The notes beneath the pieces are model-generated. The model worked only from the letters and a program-made list of their open reading frames with translations, was not told the DNA's origin and did not search any database. Shown in pieces: positions 1 to 6,186 of a DNA stretch of 7,552 bases (position 1 is its first letter; the number at the start of each line of letters is the position of its first letter). The stretch covers positions 1-7,552 of the forward strand of contig JAGRHB010000085.1 of NCBI GenBank assembly GCA_020445245.1, given 5' to 3'. Source of the DNA: Gammaproteobacteria bacterium. GTDB lineage: Bacteria > Pseudomonadota > Gammaproteobacteria > Chromatiales > Sedimenticolaceae. The translations under genes were made by a program, and so were the position numbers.

Positions 1-263
1 CGCCCTTTTTCCAGGCGTTTGCACACCTCGGCGGCAAACCGGTTGGTGACGTCGTCCTTTGCCTGGTTGCCGGCCCCGTAGCCATGCCTCGCACCCTCGC
101 CATTGCTGATTCGCCCGCCGCGATCACTGACCAGATCACCCTCGTGCAACCGCCCTTCCGGGTTGCTGAATGCCTCGATCTCGGTCAACCCGTCGGCCGG
201 CTTCGCGGCACTGAAGATGCGGGCGCGACTGGCGTCCGCAACAACCACCCAGATCTTGCTCAT
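1..263 (-). CDS. Host attachment protein / baeRF-like family, N-terminal part (3' end beyond window)
   Basis: Reading the minus strand from the ATG at 263 gives 87 codons with no stop up to the left edge, so the gene is cut at its C-terminus. The N-terminus reads as a beta strand plus turn, WVVVADASRARIF (residues 5-17). It is followed by PEGRLHEGDLVSDRGGR (about 35-51) and a Gly/His-rich linker leading into a helix (about 66-87). This order of motifs is what I recall from the bacterial 'protein required for attachment to host cells' family, which is related to the baeRF (release-factor eRF1-like) superfamily. Despite the family name, the molecular role is not established, so the name should not be read as evidence of symbiosis. 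Start choice is supported by AAGGAG seven bases upstream. It is transcribed divergently from the decarboxylase gene. Family assignment comes from motif memory, not a search. Confidence 0.8.
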   Translation of the reverse strand, partial: MSKIWVVVADASRARIFSAAKPADGLTEIEAFSNPEGRLHEGDLVSDRGGRISNGEGARHGYGAGNQAKDDVTNRFAAEVCKRLEKG

Positions 264-270
264 GCTGTGT

Positions 271-276
271 CTCCTT
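271..276 (-). promoter_or_regulatory. Ribosome binding site of the host attachment protein gene
   Basis: The minus strand reads AAGGAG here, seven bases before the ATG at 263-261. It is a near-consensus Shine-Dalgarno sequence. It fixes the start of a gene that is otherwise only seen as a fragment. Confidence 0.8.
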
Positions 277-551
277 ATGCGCTCGCGGCTGAATCGGGTC
301 GCCGCGCTGGACCTCTGTTCGAAATGGACGTCCTGTCCTCTTTTCATACCCAAGCTACAGGCCGCAGCGGCGGCCCTGCGAGCGTTTTGTCGATTATTTT
401 TGACAGTGGACAACCCCGTGCAAAAACCCGGGCACCGGCACCAGGCCGAACCCGTCCAAACCGGGAAAGATCGATGTACCGTCACCATGGGCGACTGTGA
501 ATGGCGACCGCATAACCCGAGTGTAGGTCAAGAACCGGGCGGCAATCACGG

Positions 552-605
552 ATGAAAAGCGCGGCGGTCCTCACTCCGGCCGATTTATTTCGCGCACGGC
601 ACTAG
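552..605 (+). other. Possible 17-codon leader open frame upstream of ornithine decarboxylase
   Basis: ATG at 552 opens a frame encoding MKSAAVLTPADLFRARH and closes with TAG at 603-605, two bases before the ATG at 608 and 65 bases before the likely true start at 671. Upstream open frames do control some enterobacterial ornithine decarboxylase genes: the speFL arrest peptide of Escherichia coli is the known case. This peptide does not resemble speFL beyond being short and ending in basic and aromatic residues. There is no good Shine-Dalgarno sequence before 552, so it may well be a chance frame. Confidence 0.2.
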
Positions 606-655
606 GCATGTCGCCCGGACCCTCCTATGATCTCGACGTTTTTTCCCAGAATCCC

Positions 656-659
656 GGAG
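656..659 (+). promoter_or_regulatory. Weak ribosome binding site favouring the GTG 671 start
   Basis: GGAG lies eleven bases before the GTG at 671. The spacing is long but usable. The competing ATG at 608 has only AGG one base upstream, too close to work. This site therefore tips the start choice of the decarboxylase towards 671. Confidence 0.4.
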
Positions 660-670
660 CGTCGAGCCCA

Positions 671-1834
671 GTGATCCCCGTCATCACCGATTACTACGAT
701 CAGGCCACCTTTGACCGCTTGAAGGCATTCGCCGACACCAGAGACACGCCGCTGCTGGTGGTCGACACCGCGACAGTAAGCCGGCAATACGACGAACTCG
801 TCGGCGCATTTCCCTACGGCAACGTCTATTACGCGGTCAAAGCCAACCCGGCGGTCGAAATCCTCTCGTTGCTGCGCGACAAGGGCTCCAATTTCGACAT
901 TGCGTCAATCTACGAACTGGACAAGGTGATGGCGCTGGGTGTCGGCCCGGAGCGCATCAGCTACGGCAACACGATCAAGAAGAGTCGCGACATCCGCTAT
1001 TTCTATGACAAGGGTGTGCGCATGTTCGCCACCGATTCCGAGGCCGACCTGCGAAACATCGCGAAGGCGGCACCCGGGTCACGCGTCTACGTGCGCATCC
1101 TCACCGAGGGTACGCAGACCGCCGACTGGCCGCTGTCGCGCAAGTTCGGCTGCCAGAGCGACATGGCTCTCGACCTGCTGATCATGGCCCGCGCACTGGG
1201 CCTGGAACCCTACGGGGTGTCGTTCCACGTCGGCTCGCAACAGCGCGACATCGGCACCTGGGACGCAGCGATCGCCAAGGTCAAGGTCATCTTCGAGCGC
1301 CTGCGCGAAGAAGACGGCATCGAGCTGAAGATGATCAATATGGGCGGCGGTTTCCCGGCCAACTACATCACCAAGACCAACGAGCTCTCCACCTATGCGG
1401 AAGAGATCACACGTTACCTGCACGAGGACTTTGGTGACGATCTGCCGCAGATCATCCTCGAACCCGGCCGTTCGCTGATCTCCAACGCCGGCATCCTGGT
1501 CAGCGAGGTGGTACTGATCTCACGCAAGTCACGCACCGGCCTCAACCGCTGGGTATTCACGGACGTCGGGCTGTTCCAGGGCCTGATCGAGACGCTCGGC
1601 GAAGCAATCAAGTTCCCGGTGTGGACCGACAAGAAAGGCGAGCTCGAAGAGTGTGTGCTGGCCGGCCCGACCTGTGACAGCGCCGACATCATGTACGAGG
1701 ATTACAAGTACCCACTGCCGCTCAATCTGTCGATCGGCGACCGCCTCTATTGGTTCTCCACCGGAGCCTACACCACCAGCTACAGCTCGGTGGAGTTCAA
1801 CGGCTTCCCGCCGCTGCAGGCTTATTACATCTGA
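671..1834 (+). CDS. speC: Ornithine decarboxylase, PLP-dependent, fold type III (alanine racemase-like)
   Basis: Decarboxylates ornithine to putrescine in the cytoplasm, the entry step of polyamine synthesis. Numbered from GTG 671, the protein has 387 residues. This is the length I recall for Pseudomonas SpeC, and the N-termini align without a gap. It has an N-terminal TIM barrel then a C-terminal beta domain. Visible active-site parts are the PLP lysine in YAVKANP (K57), HVGSQ (186-190, the ring-stacking His), the phosphate-binding GGGFP (225-229), EPGR (264-267), the catalytic Cys in GPTCDSAD (C335) and YTTSYSSVEFNGF (367-379). An in-frame ATG at 608 would add 21 residues rich in Pro, Ser and Gly that look unlike the family and lack a ribosome binding site, so I prefer 671. 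It is followed by a strong terminator and appears monocistronic. Substrate preference (ornithine rather than lysine or diaminopimelate) is inferred from overall similarity. Confidence 0.93.
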   Translation: MIPVITDYYDQATFDRLKAFADTRDTPLLVVDTATVSRQYDELVGAFPYGNVYYAVKANPAVEILSLLRDKGSNFDIASIYELDKVMALGVGPERISYGNTIKKSRDIRYFYDKGVRMFATDSEADLRNIAKAAPGSRVYVRILTEGTQTADWPLSRKFGCQSDMALDLLIMARALGLEPYGVSFHVGSQQRDIGTWDAAIAKVKVIFERLREEDGIELKMINMGGGFPANYITKTNELSTYAEEITRYLHEDFGDDLPQIILEPGRSLISNAGILVSEVVLISRKSRTGLNRWVFTDVGLFQGLIETLGEAIKFPVWTDKKGELEECVLAGPTCDSADIMYEDYKYPLPLNLSIGDRLYWFSTGAYTTSYSSVEFNGFPPLQAYYI

Positions 1835-1858
1835 GGCGCCGCTGCCGGTATTGTGAGG

Positions 1859-1879
1859 AAGGGGCTGCGGCCCCTTTTT
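1859..1879 (+). terminator. Intrinsic terminator of ornithine decarboxylase
   Basis: A perfect seven-base-pair stem, AAGGGGC (1859-1865) and GCCCCTT (1870-1876), encloses a TGCG loop and runs into five T (1875-1879), 25 bases after the decarboxylase stop. It also lies 28 bases beyond the stop of the convergent metK. On that strand the stem is followed only by TTCC, so it would be a poor terminator for metK unless assisted. Confidence 0.88.
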
Positions 1880-1906
1880 CATGCATCCCGGCAGGCTGCG
1901 AGCGGC

Positions 1907-3082
1907 TCAAGCCACCGCGCGCTGCAGGGCCCCCGCCCGATCCGTCCCTTCCCAGGTAAACGCGGGGTCCGCACGCCCGAAGTGCCCGAACGCCGCCGTC
2001 GCCGCATAGATCGGCCGACGCAGGCCGAGATCGCGGATGATACCGGCTGGCGTCAGATCGAACACCTCGCGCACCGCCGCCTCCAGGCGCCACTCGTCCA
2101 CCTTGGCACTGCCGTGCGCGTCCACCCGGATCGACACCGGGTCAGGCCGTCCGATGGCATATGCCAGCTGCACGGTCACCCGCCGCACCAGCCCGGCAGC
2201 GACCAGGTTCTTGGCCACCCAGCGCGCCGCATAGGCGGCCGAGCGATCGACCTTCGTCGGGTCCTTGCCGGAGAACGCACCACCGCCGTGCGGACAACTA
2301 CCCCCGTAGGTGTCGACCACGATCTTGCGTCCGGTCAGCCCGGTATCACCGTGCGGCCCGCCGATCTCGAATCGCCCGGCCGGATTGACCAGGTAGCGGA
2401 TACCGGCACCGCGCAGCTGCGCGGGCACCACCGGCTCGATCAGCCGAGTGATCACCTCGCGCTCGACGTCCGCATCCGTGATTTCCCCCTGCAGCTGGGT
2501 CGAGATCACCACGGTATCGACCGCCACCGGCTGCTCGTCACGGTAACGTACCGTCACCTGCGCCTTGGCGTCCGGCCGCAACCACATCAGCTCGCCGCCT
2601 GTGCGCAGCTGGTGCTGGCGTTGCATGAGCCGATGCGCCAGCTGGATGGGTAGCGGCATCAGCTCTGCCGTCTCGTCACAGGCATAACCGAACATCAGGC
2701 CCTGGTCGCCGGCGCCCAGGACACCATCGTCGCGCTCCACACCCTTCGCGATCTGCGCCGACTGGCCGTGCACCCGGTTCTGCACCTCACAGGTCTCCGG
2801 ATCGATACCCGGAAAGCCGGCGCTGTAGCCGGTGTCGCGCAGCACCTGGCGCACGATGGCATCGAGCCCGTCTCGCACCTGCTCGAACGCACCGGGCGGA
2901 CCCAACCTGAACTCACCCGCCACCACAACCAGATCGTCGGCGAGCAGCGTCTCGCAGGCCACCTTGGCATTGGGGTCGAGTGTCAGGCAGCGGTCGAGCA
3001 CGCTGTCGGAGATGCGGTCGGCCAGTTTATCGGGGTGTCCATCGGAGACAGACTCCGAGGTGAACAGATAGCTGTCGTTCAT
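1907..3082 (-). CDS. metK: S-adenosylmethionine synthetase (methionine adenosyltransferase)
   Basis: Makes S-adenosylmethionine from methionine and ATP, releasing phosphate and pyrophosphate, in the cytoplasm. The protein has 391 residues, close to the 384 of E. coli MetK, and shows the three-part MetK layout. Signatures are FTSESVSDGHPDK (7-19, ATP and magnesium site), ACE (42-44), GAGDQGLMFGYA (123-134), WLRPDAK (167-173), NPAGRFEIGGPHGD (233-246), GLTGRK (248-253), GGGAFSGKDPTKVDRSAAY (266-284) and GHFGR (366-370). In the gating loop, a conserved Gln-Ser is kept (Q107, S108) but the usual following Pro/Ala-Asp is Ala-Gln. The frame is open back to 3160, but the family N-terminus begins at the ATG at 3082, and GAGGG lies ten bases upstream. 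The coiled-coil gene ends 40 bases upstream on the same strand, suggesting co-transcription. I see no SAM riboswitch in so short a leader. Confidence 0.96.
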   Translation of the reverse strand: MNDSYLFTSESVSDGHPDKLADRISDSVLDRCLTLDPNAKVACETLLADDLVVVAGEFRLGPPGAFEQVRDGLDAIVRQVLRDTGYSAGFPGIDPETCEVQNRVHGQSAQIAKGVERDDGVLGAGDQGLMFGYACDETAELMPLPIQLAHRLMQRQHQLRTGGELMWLRPDAKAQVTVRYRDEQPVAVDTVVISTQLQGEITDADVEREVITRLIEPVVPAQLRGAGIRYLVNPAGRFEIGGPHGDTGLTGRKIVVDTYGGSCPHGGGAFSGKDPTKVDRSAAYAARWVAKNLVAAGLVRRVTVQLAYAIGRPDPVSIRVDAHGSAKVDEWRLEAAVREVFDLTPAGIIRDLGLRRPIYAATAAFGHFGRADPAFTWEGTDRAGALQRAVA

Positions 3083-3122
3083 GTCGTCTAAACCCTCTGC
3101 GAAACATTGCCGAACATAATCC

Positions 3123-4130
3123 CTAGCCAAGCACTCGTTGCGCCGCGGCAAGCAGATCATCGCGATGCGGCAGGTCGTCGAGGGTGATCGCCAGCGGCAA
3201 CATCACCAGGCGACGGCCGCGCGCATTGTGCAGTTCCTGCAGATCGACCTGCCTCACCGTGGCCTCGTCCGCGCCACGCTGAACGTTCATGCGATCGAGG
3301 TGGAGCTGCACGGGCTCGGCCCACATCTGGCGCCCGGCATGCGACAGGATGTCGATGACGATGTCCATGTGGGCAAACAGTGTCCGGTCATCGGTCCCCA
3401 GCGCGGCGAGTTGGCGCTCGGTCTCGTCAAGTTCTGCCTGCAGTGCCTGCGGATCCATCTTCTCCGCGACTCCTGCATCGAAGCCCCACTGCCCCTTGTT
3501 CAGCGCATCCAGCTTGCGACGCAAAAGCGTCCGCTGACGAGTGAGGTCGGCGCGCTCGCCGCGCAACTCCGCAATACGTTGCAGGGCAAGACTGAGCAGG
3601 TGATCGAATGCGCGGCGCTTGAGCTGGCGGCGCAGTTCGTCCTCGTCCCACGTGGGGTCGACCAGCCGATGGGCCCTGAAATCCACCGCGACCTGGGCGA
3701 CCTCGCGGCGCAGCACTTCGCCGTCCATTTCCATACCCATCACGTGCTTCTCGATGCGCTCGACCAGCAACAGTACGGCCGCGGTTCCCGACTTGGAAGC
3801 CTGACTGGCCAGAAAATCGTGCAACGCAGAATCCCCGGCGAACACCTGCAGCATACGGTCGGCCGACGCAAACAGCGTGGTCAGGCGCTCGTCATCACCA
3901 TAGCTGGCACGGCCAGCAGCTTGCACATGCGGCAAGGCATCGACCAGCGCGACCACATGATCCGCGGCGTGCAGCACCGGCTCGCGCAACAGCCTGCGAT
4001 AGCGCGGGAGGGTGCGCAGGCGCGGGTCGGTACCGTCGACCGCCCGTTCGACTGCCACCTCGATCAAAGACTCGGGGTACCGTCCCGGTGCTTCACCTGC
4101 ACCGAATATCGACTGAAAGAGCTTCAACAT
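3123..4130 (-). CDS. Uncharacterised cytoplasmic protein with a central coiled coil
   Basis: I do not recognise a named domain. The 335-residue product has no signal peptide or membrane segment and is rich in Leu, Arg, Asp and Ala. Residues 1-10 (MLKLFQSIFG) form a short amphipathic start. Residues 20-130 read as helices, including an AVERAVDGTDPRLRTLPRYR stretch (26-45). Residues 162-246 are highly charged with heptad-like Leu spacing, so probably a coiled coil broken by a Gly/Trp turn at about 213-218. The last 90 residues look mixed alpha/beta. It vaguely recalls hypothetical proteins of beta- and gammaproteobacteria, but I cannot name a family. The start is supported by AGGGG six bases before the ATG. 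Its stop is 40 bases before metK on the same strand, suggesting an operon. The long plus-strand frame across it (3138-4238) is His/Gln-rich and typical of an antisense shadow, so I take the minus strand as coding. Confidence 0.75.
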   Translation of the reverse strand: MLKLFQSIFGAGEAPGRYPESLIEVAVERAVDGTDPRLRTLPRYRRLLREPVLHAADHVVALVDALPHVQAAGRASYGDDERLTTLFASADRMLQVFAGDSALHDFLASQASKSGTAAVLLLVERIEKHVMGMEMDGEVLRREVAQVAVDFRAHRLVDPTWDEDELRRQLKRRAFDHLLSLALQRIAELRGERADLTRQRTLLRRKLDALNKGQWGFDAGVAEKMDPQALQAELDETERQLAALGTDDRTLFAHMDIVIDILSHAGRQMWAEPVQLHLDRMNVQRGADEATVRQVDLQELHNARGRRLVMLPLAITLDDLPHRDDLLAAAQRVLG

Positions 4131-4258
4131 GCCATGCCCCTGCGCAATCGGCCCTCAAACAACCCTAGCGCCGTCCGCGCACGCACAAGATCACAGCCGG
4201 AATTGACAACAGCTGGTCATGGATCCGGACGCCGGTGATACGAAACAGGCAGTGGACG

Positions 4259-4648
4259 CTACATTTCGTGCGTGGCGTTGTCATCCGCGCCGGCCGCCCA
4301 GGCACGCGCTTGCGCGAGTTGTCCCGAAGCGTAATGCCGCACCTGTGCGGCGACGAAATGGCTGGCGACCTTCTCGGCCAATTCGCCCAGCGCCTGGTCA
4401 GTGACCACGGCAACACGCGCAATGTGCTTGTGATGGTCCCTGACGAAGCGGAAATGCTCTACAAACGCCGCGATGTCTTCCCAACCGGGAAAACGTCCGA
4501 TCTCCAGGAGCAGCCCGGGCAGCGAGCCGCGCTCCTCGATAAACGGATCGGCCAGCGCCGCCAATTCGCGGAAATCCGTCTGCGCAAGCGCGGCCACTGG
4601 TCTGACGTGCAGTACCCCAACGTCGGCATCAAGTTTCGCTTCAATCAT
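4259..4648 (-). CDS. SpoIIAA-like (STAS-fold) protein
   Basis: A 129-residue soluble protein. Motifs I associate with the SpoIIAA-like family are the opening MIEAKLDADVGVLHVRPVAAL, residues 30-50 ending in GLLLEIGRF, then FPGWEDIAAFVEHFRFVRDHHK (53-74), RVAVVTD (78-84) and HFVAAQVRHY (97-106). The fold is related to STAS domains and CRAL-TRIO-like proteins. Family members lack an established function, and structural work suggests a lipid or small-ligand pocket. There is no reason to infer sporulation or anti-sigma control here. The frame stays open to an ATG at 4693, but the family N-terminus and a consensus ribosome binding site choose 4648. It is the first gene of the minus-strand group. 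The 128-base gap to the next gene leaves it unclear whether they share a transcript. It diverges from the AI-2E gene. Confidence 0.88.
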   Translation of the reverse strand: MIEAKLDADVGVLHVRPVAALAQTDFRELAALADPFIEERGSLPGLLLEIGRFPGWEDIAAFVEHFRFVRDHHKHIARVAVVTDQALGELAEKVASHFVAAQVRHYASGQLAQARAWAAGADDNATHEM

Positions 4649-4654
4649 CGGACA

Positions 4655-4659
4655 CCTCC
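4655..4659 (-). promoter_or_regulatory. Ribosome binding site of the SpoIIAA-like gene
   Basis: The minus strand reads GGAGG six bases before the ATG at 4648. This strong site decides against the in-frame upstream ATG at 4693, which would add 15 residues rich in Cys, Pro and Arg that are foreign to the family. Confidence 0.85.
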
Positions 4660-4669
4660 GCCACGTGCA

Positions 4670-4686
4670 GCCGGGGCAGTCCCGGC
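4670..4686. repeat. Inverted repeat (hairpin) in the leader of the SpoIIAA-like gene
   Basis: GCCGGG (4670-4675) and CCCGGC (4681-4686) form a six-base-pair stem with a five-base loop. On the minus strand it sits about ten bases upstream of the GGAGG ribosome binding site, where a hairpin could affect translation or serve as an operator half-site pair. In GC-rich DNA such a short repeat can arise by chance. Confidence 0.35.
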
Positions 4687-4792
4687 ACGGCAATCAACGA
4701 TACGACCTGCGCAGGCGGCAGGCACCCGTGCGGGCATCTCTGTGATCCACGATGCCACAGTGAAACAATAGCCGAAGACATCAGGCCCGGTG

Positions 4793-4798
4793 TATAAG
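4793..4798 (+). promoter_or_regulatory. Possible -10 element for the AI-2E family gene
   Basis: TATAAG matches five of six bases of the sigma-70 -10 consensus and lies about 105 bases before the ATG at 4904, within the divergent gap. No recognisable -35 hexamer is found 16-18 bases upstream, so this is a weak candidate only. Confidence 0.25.
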
Positions 4799-4903
4799 TC
4801 GACGTCGGCTGAAATCGCCGCCCGGCCTGCATCGGCACATTGCTGACGTGCGGGAGAGGCAACTCGAGTCGTGCCGCGATGCCAATCAACCCCGGGAAAC
4901 CCC

Positions 4904-6004
4904 ATGTCTGCAGATTCATCGCTCCCCAAGCAAGATGCCTGGTCGCCCAGGGTCGTCGAAACCGCCATCCGACTCAGCCTTCTTGCGGTGATCATCGCTT
5001 GGTGTTTCCAGATACTGCAGCCGTTCATCCTGCCTTTTATCTGGGCGACGATCATCGCGGTGGCCATACATCCGCTGTTCGCTTCCCTGGTGCGGCTGCT
5101 GGGCGGCCGCAGCACCTTGGCGGCGGTGCTGGTCACCGTCGCCGTGCTGCTGCTCCTGATGGCCCCGACGATCATGCTGACGAAGCTGTTGATCGAGAAC
5201 GTCGCAGAGCTCGCCGACGGCATCCGACAGGGACGGATCGAGCCGCCTGCGTTACCAGACAGCGTCAGGGAGTGGCCGCTGATCGGTGAACCGGTTGCCA
5301 GGTTCTGGGATCTCGCACTGAGCAACCTGGCCGAGGCCATCCACATGATCCAACCTCAGCTGAAGGCCGTCGGCCTGTGGTTGGTCGACTTCGCCGCCAG
5401 CGCCGGGATCGGCCTGCTGATGTTTCTCGTCGCGATCATGATTGCAGGCTACCTGCTCGCGCACTCGACGCAGGGCCACGACTTCGCACACAGGGTTGCA
5501 CGGCGCCTCGCCGGCGAACACGGAGACAGGTTCGCTGTCCTGGCCGGCGCGACCATTCGCAGCGTCGCGCGCGGCGTGCTCGGTGTGGCTGTGATCCAGG
5601 CGCTACTGGTCGGCGTGGGCTTCATGGCCGCGGGCGTGCCCGGTGCCGGCATCTGGGCGCTGCTCAGCCTGATCTCCGCGGTGGTGCAGCTCGGCGTCGG
5701 GCCTGTCGCGATCCCGGTGATCGTCTATGTCTTCGCGACGGCCGATCCCGTCATCGCAGTCGTATTTCTCGTCTGGAATGCCCTGATAATGGTGCTCGAC
5801 AACGTTCTCAAGCCACTCCTGCTCGGGCGCGGCGTCGATGTCCCGATGCTGGTGATCTTTCTCGGTGCCATTGGCGGCATGCTGTTGTCCGGGATCATTG
5901 GCCTGTTCATCGGCGCAATCCTGCTGGCATTGGGCTACAAGCTCGCCGGAGCCTGGCTGGAGGGCGACAGTGAGCGGACCCTCGCCGCATCCGATGACCT
6001 ATGA
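4904..6004 (+). CDS. AI-2E family (PerM/TqsA-type) membrane transporter
   Basis: A 366-residue polytopic inner-membrane protein. Hydrophobic segments fall at about residues 22-60 (two spans), 71-95, 158-185, 222-245, 250-278, 282-298 and 312-346, with a soluble, Pro-containing loop at about 100-150. The C-terminal signature DNVLKPLLLGRG (299-310), then VPMLVIFLGAIGGMLLSG (313-330) and GLFIGAIL (333-340), is characteristic of the family. VIQALLVGVGF (230-240) is also typical. TqsA of E. coli is reported to influence export of autoinducer-2, while other members transport sodium, protons or other solutes, so the substrate here is unknown. ATG 4904 is chosen because the N-terminus fits the family. 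A GTG at 4871 in the same frame would add 11 residues. The ribosome binding site before 4904 (GGGAAA, four bases away) is weak. No transporter partner or quorum gene is seen nearby. Confidence 0.92.
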   Translation: MSADSSLPKQDAWSPRVVETAIRLSLLAVIIAWCFQILQPFILPFIWATIIAVAIHPLFASLVRLLGGRSTLAAVLVTVAVLLLLMAPTIMLTKLLIENVAELADGIRQGRIEPPALPDSVREWPLIGEPVARFWDLALSNLAEAIHMIQPQLKAVGLWLVDFAASAGIGLLMFLVAIMIAGYLLAHSTQGHDFAHRVARRLAGEHGDRFAVLAGATIRSVARGVLGVAVIQALLVGVGFMAAGVPGAGIWALLSLISAVVQLGVGPVAIPVIVYVFATADPVIAVVFLVWNALIMVLDNVLKPLLLGRGVDVPMLVIFLGAIGGMLLSGIIGLFIGAILLALGYKLAGAWLEGDSERTLAASDDL

Positions 6005-6152
6005 GTGGCGTCGCCTGCACTCGCGACCCTTGCCTCCCGATACGCCGACGCGCTGAACCCGCCGAATACTTTCGCGACTGTGCGGTGGCGCGATTTGACT
6101 CATGACTCTATATTGGCGATGGAGCGCACGTCGCATCATGTCAAGTGCACCC

Positions 6153-6176
6153 GTGCCGAACGGCACCTTGATTTTT
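6153..6176 (+). promoter_or_regulatory. Small hairpin plus T-run in the leader of the DUF3300 gene
   Basis: GTGCC (6153-6157) and GGCAC (6162-6166) form a five-base-pair stem with a GAAC loop, followed after five bases by five T (6172-6176). The T-run abuts the GGAG ribosome binding site. It could be a weak terminator of the AI-2E transcript or a leader structure for the next gene. The short stem and the gap before the T-run make either use uncertain. Confidence 0.3.
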
Positions 6177-6180
6177 GGAG
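6177..6180 (+). promoter_or_regulatory. Ribosome binding site deciding the DUF3300 start
   Basis: GGAG six bases before the ATG at 6187 is well placed. It overlaps the in-frame TTG at 6175-6177, which therefore cannot be the start. Confidence 0.8.
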
Positions 6181-6186
6181 ACAGAG

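Larger units (their letters stand above)
264..607. other. Divergent intergenic region between host attachment gene and ornithine decarboxylase
   Basis: About 344 bases (407 if the decarboxylase starts at 671) with no convincing protein gene. The plus-strand open frames crossing it run antisense through the gene at 1-263 and have no family resemblance. Contents I can point to are the ribosome binding site at 271-276, an exact TTGACA at 400-405 within an AT-rich patch (391-405), and a short open frame at 552-605 just before the decarboxylase. The TTGACA has no acceptable -10 hexamer 16-18 bases downstream (the bases there are A/C-rich), so I do not call a promoter. I see no strong inverted repeat or terminator. 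The region must hold promoters for two divergent genes, but I cannot place them. Confidence 0.6.

Noticed and set aside
400..428. TTGACA at 400-405 as the ornithine decarboxylase promoter
   Set aside because: The -35 match is exact, but the bases 16-18 further on are A/C-rich with no -10 likeness, so no promoter is called.
84..555. Two overlapping plus-strand open frames in the first 555 bases
   Set aside because: Both start inside the antisense of the host attachment gene, lack ribosome binding sites and encode Arg/Pro-rich sequence without motifs.
1853..2653. Plus-strand open frame of 266 codons over metK
   Set aside because: It lies antisense to an unmistakable MetK and its product is an Arg/His/Pro-rich shadow. 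It also starts before the terminator at 1859-1879.
3083..3122. SAM riboswitch upstream of metK
   Set aside because: Only 40 bases separate metK from the previous gene, and I see no helices in them. That is too short for known SAM aptamers other than the smallest.
3083..3160. N-terminal extension of MetK to the ATG at 3160
   Set aside because: It would add 26 Cys/Arg-containing residues foreign to the family and overlap the upstream gene. ATG 3082 gives the expected N-terminus.
3138..4238. Plus-strand open frame of 366 codons across the coiled-coil gene
   Set aside because: Its product is rich in His and Gln with no recognisable motif, as expected from the antisense of a GC-rich gene. The minus-strand frame has a ribosome binding site, normal composition and operon-like spacing to metK.
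4645..5346. Minus-strand open frame of 233 codons over the AI-2E gene
   Set aside because: It runs antisense to a clear polytopic membrane protein, and its product is Ser/Arg/Met-rich with no motif.
6095..6114. TTGACT and TATATT as a promoter for the DUF3300 gene
   Set aside because: The two hexamers are only eight bases apart, far short of the 16-18 needed. TATATT alone has no good -35 upstream.
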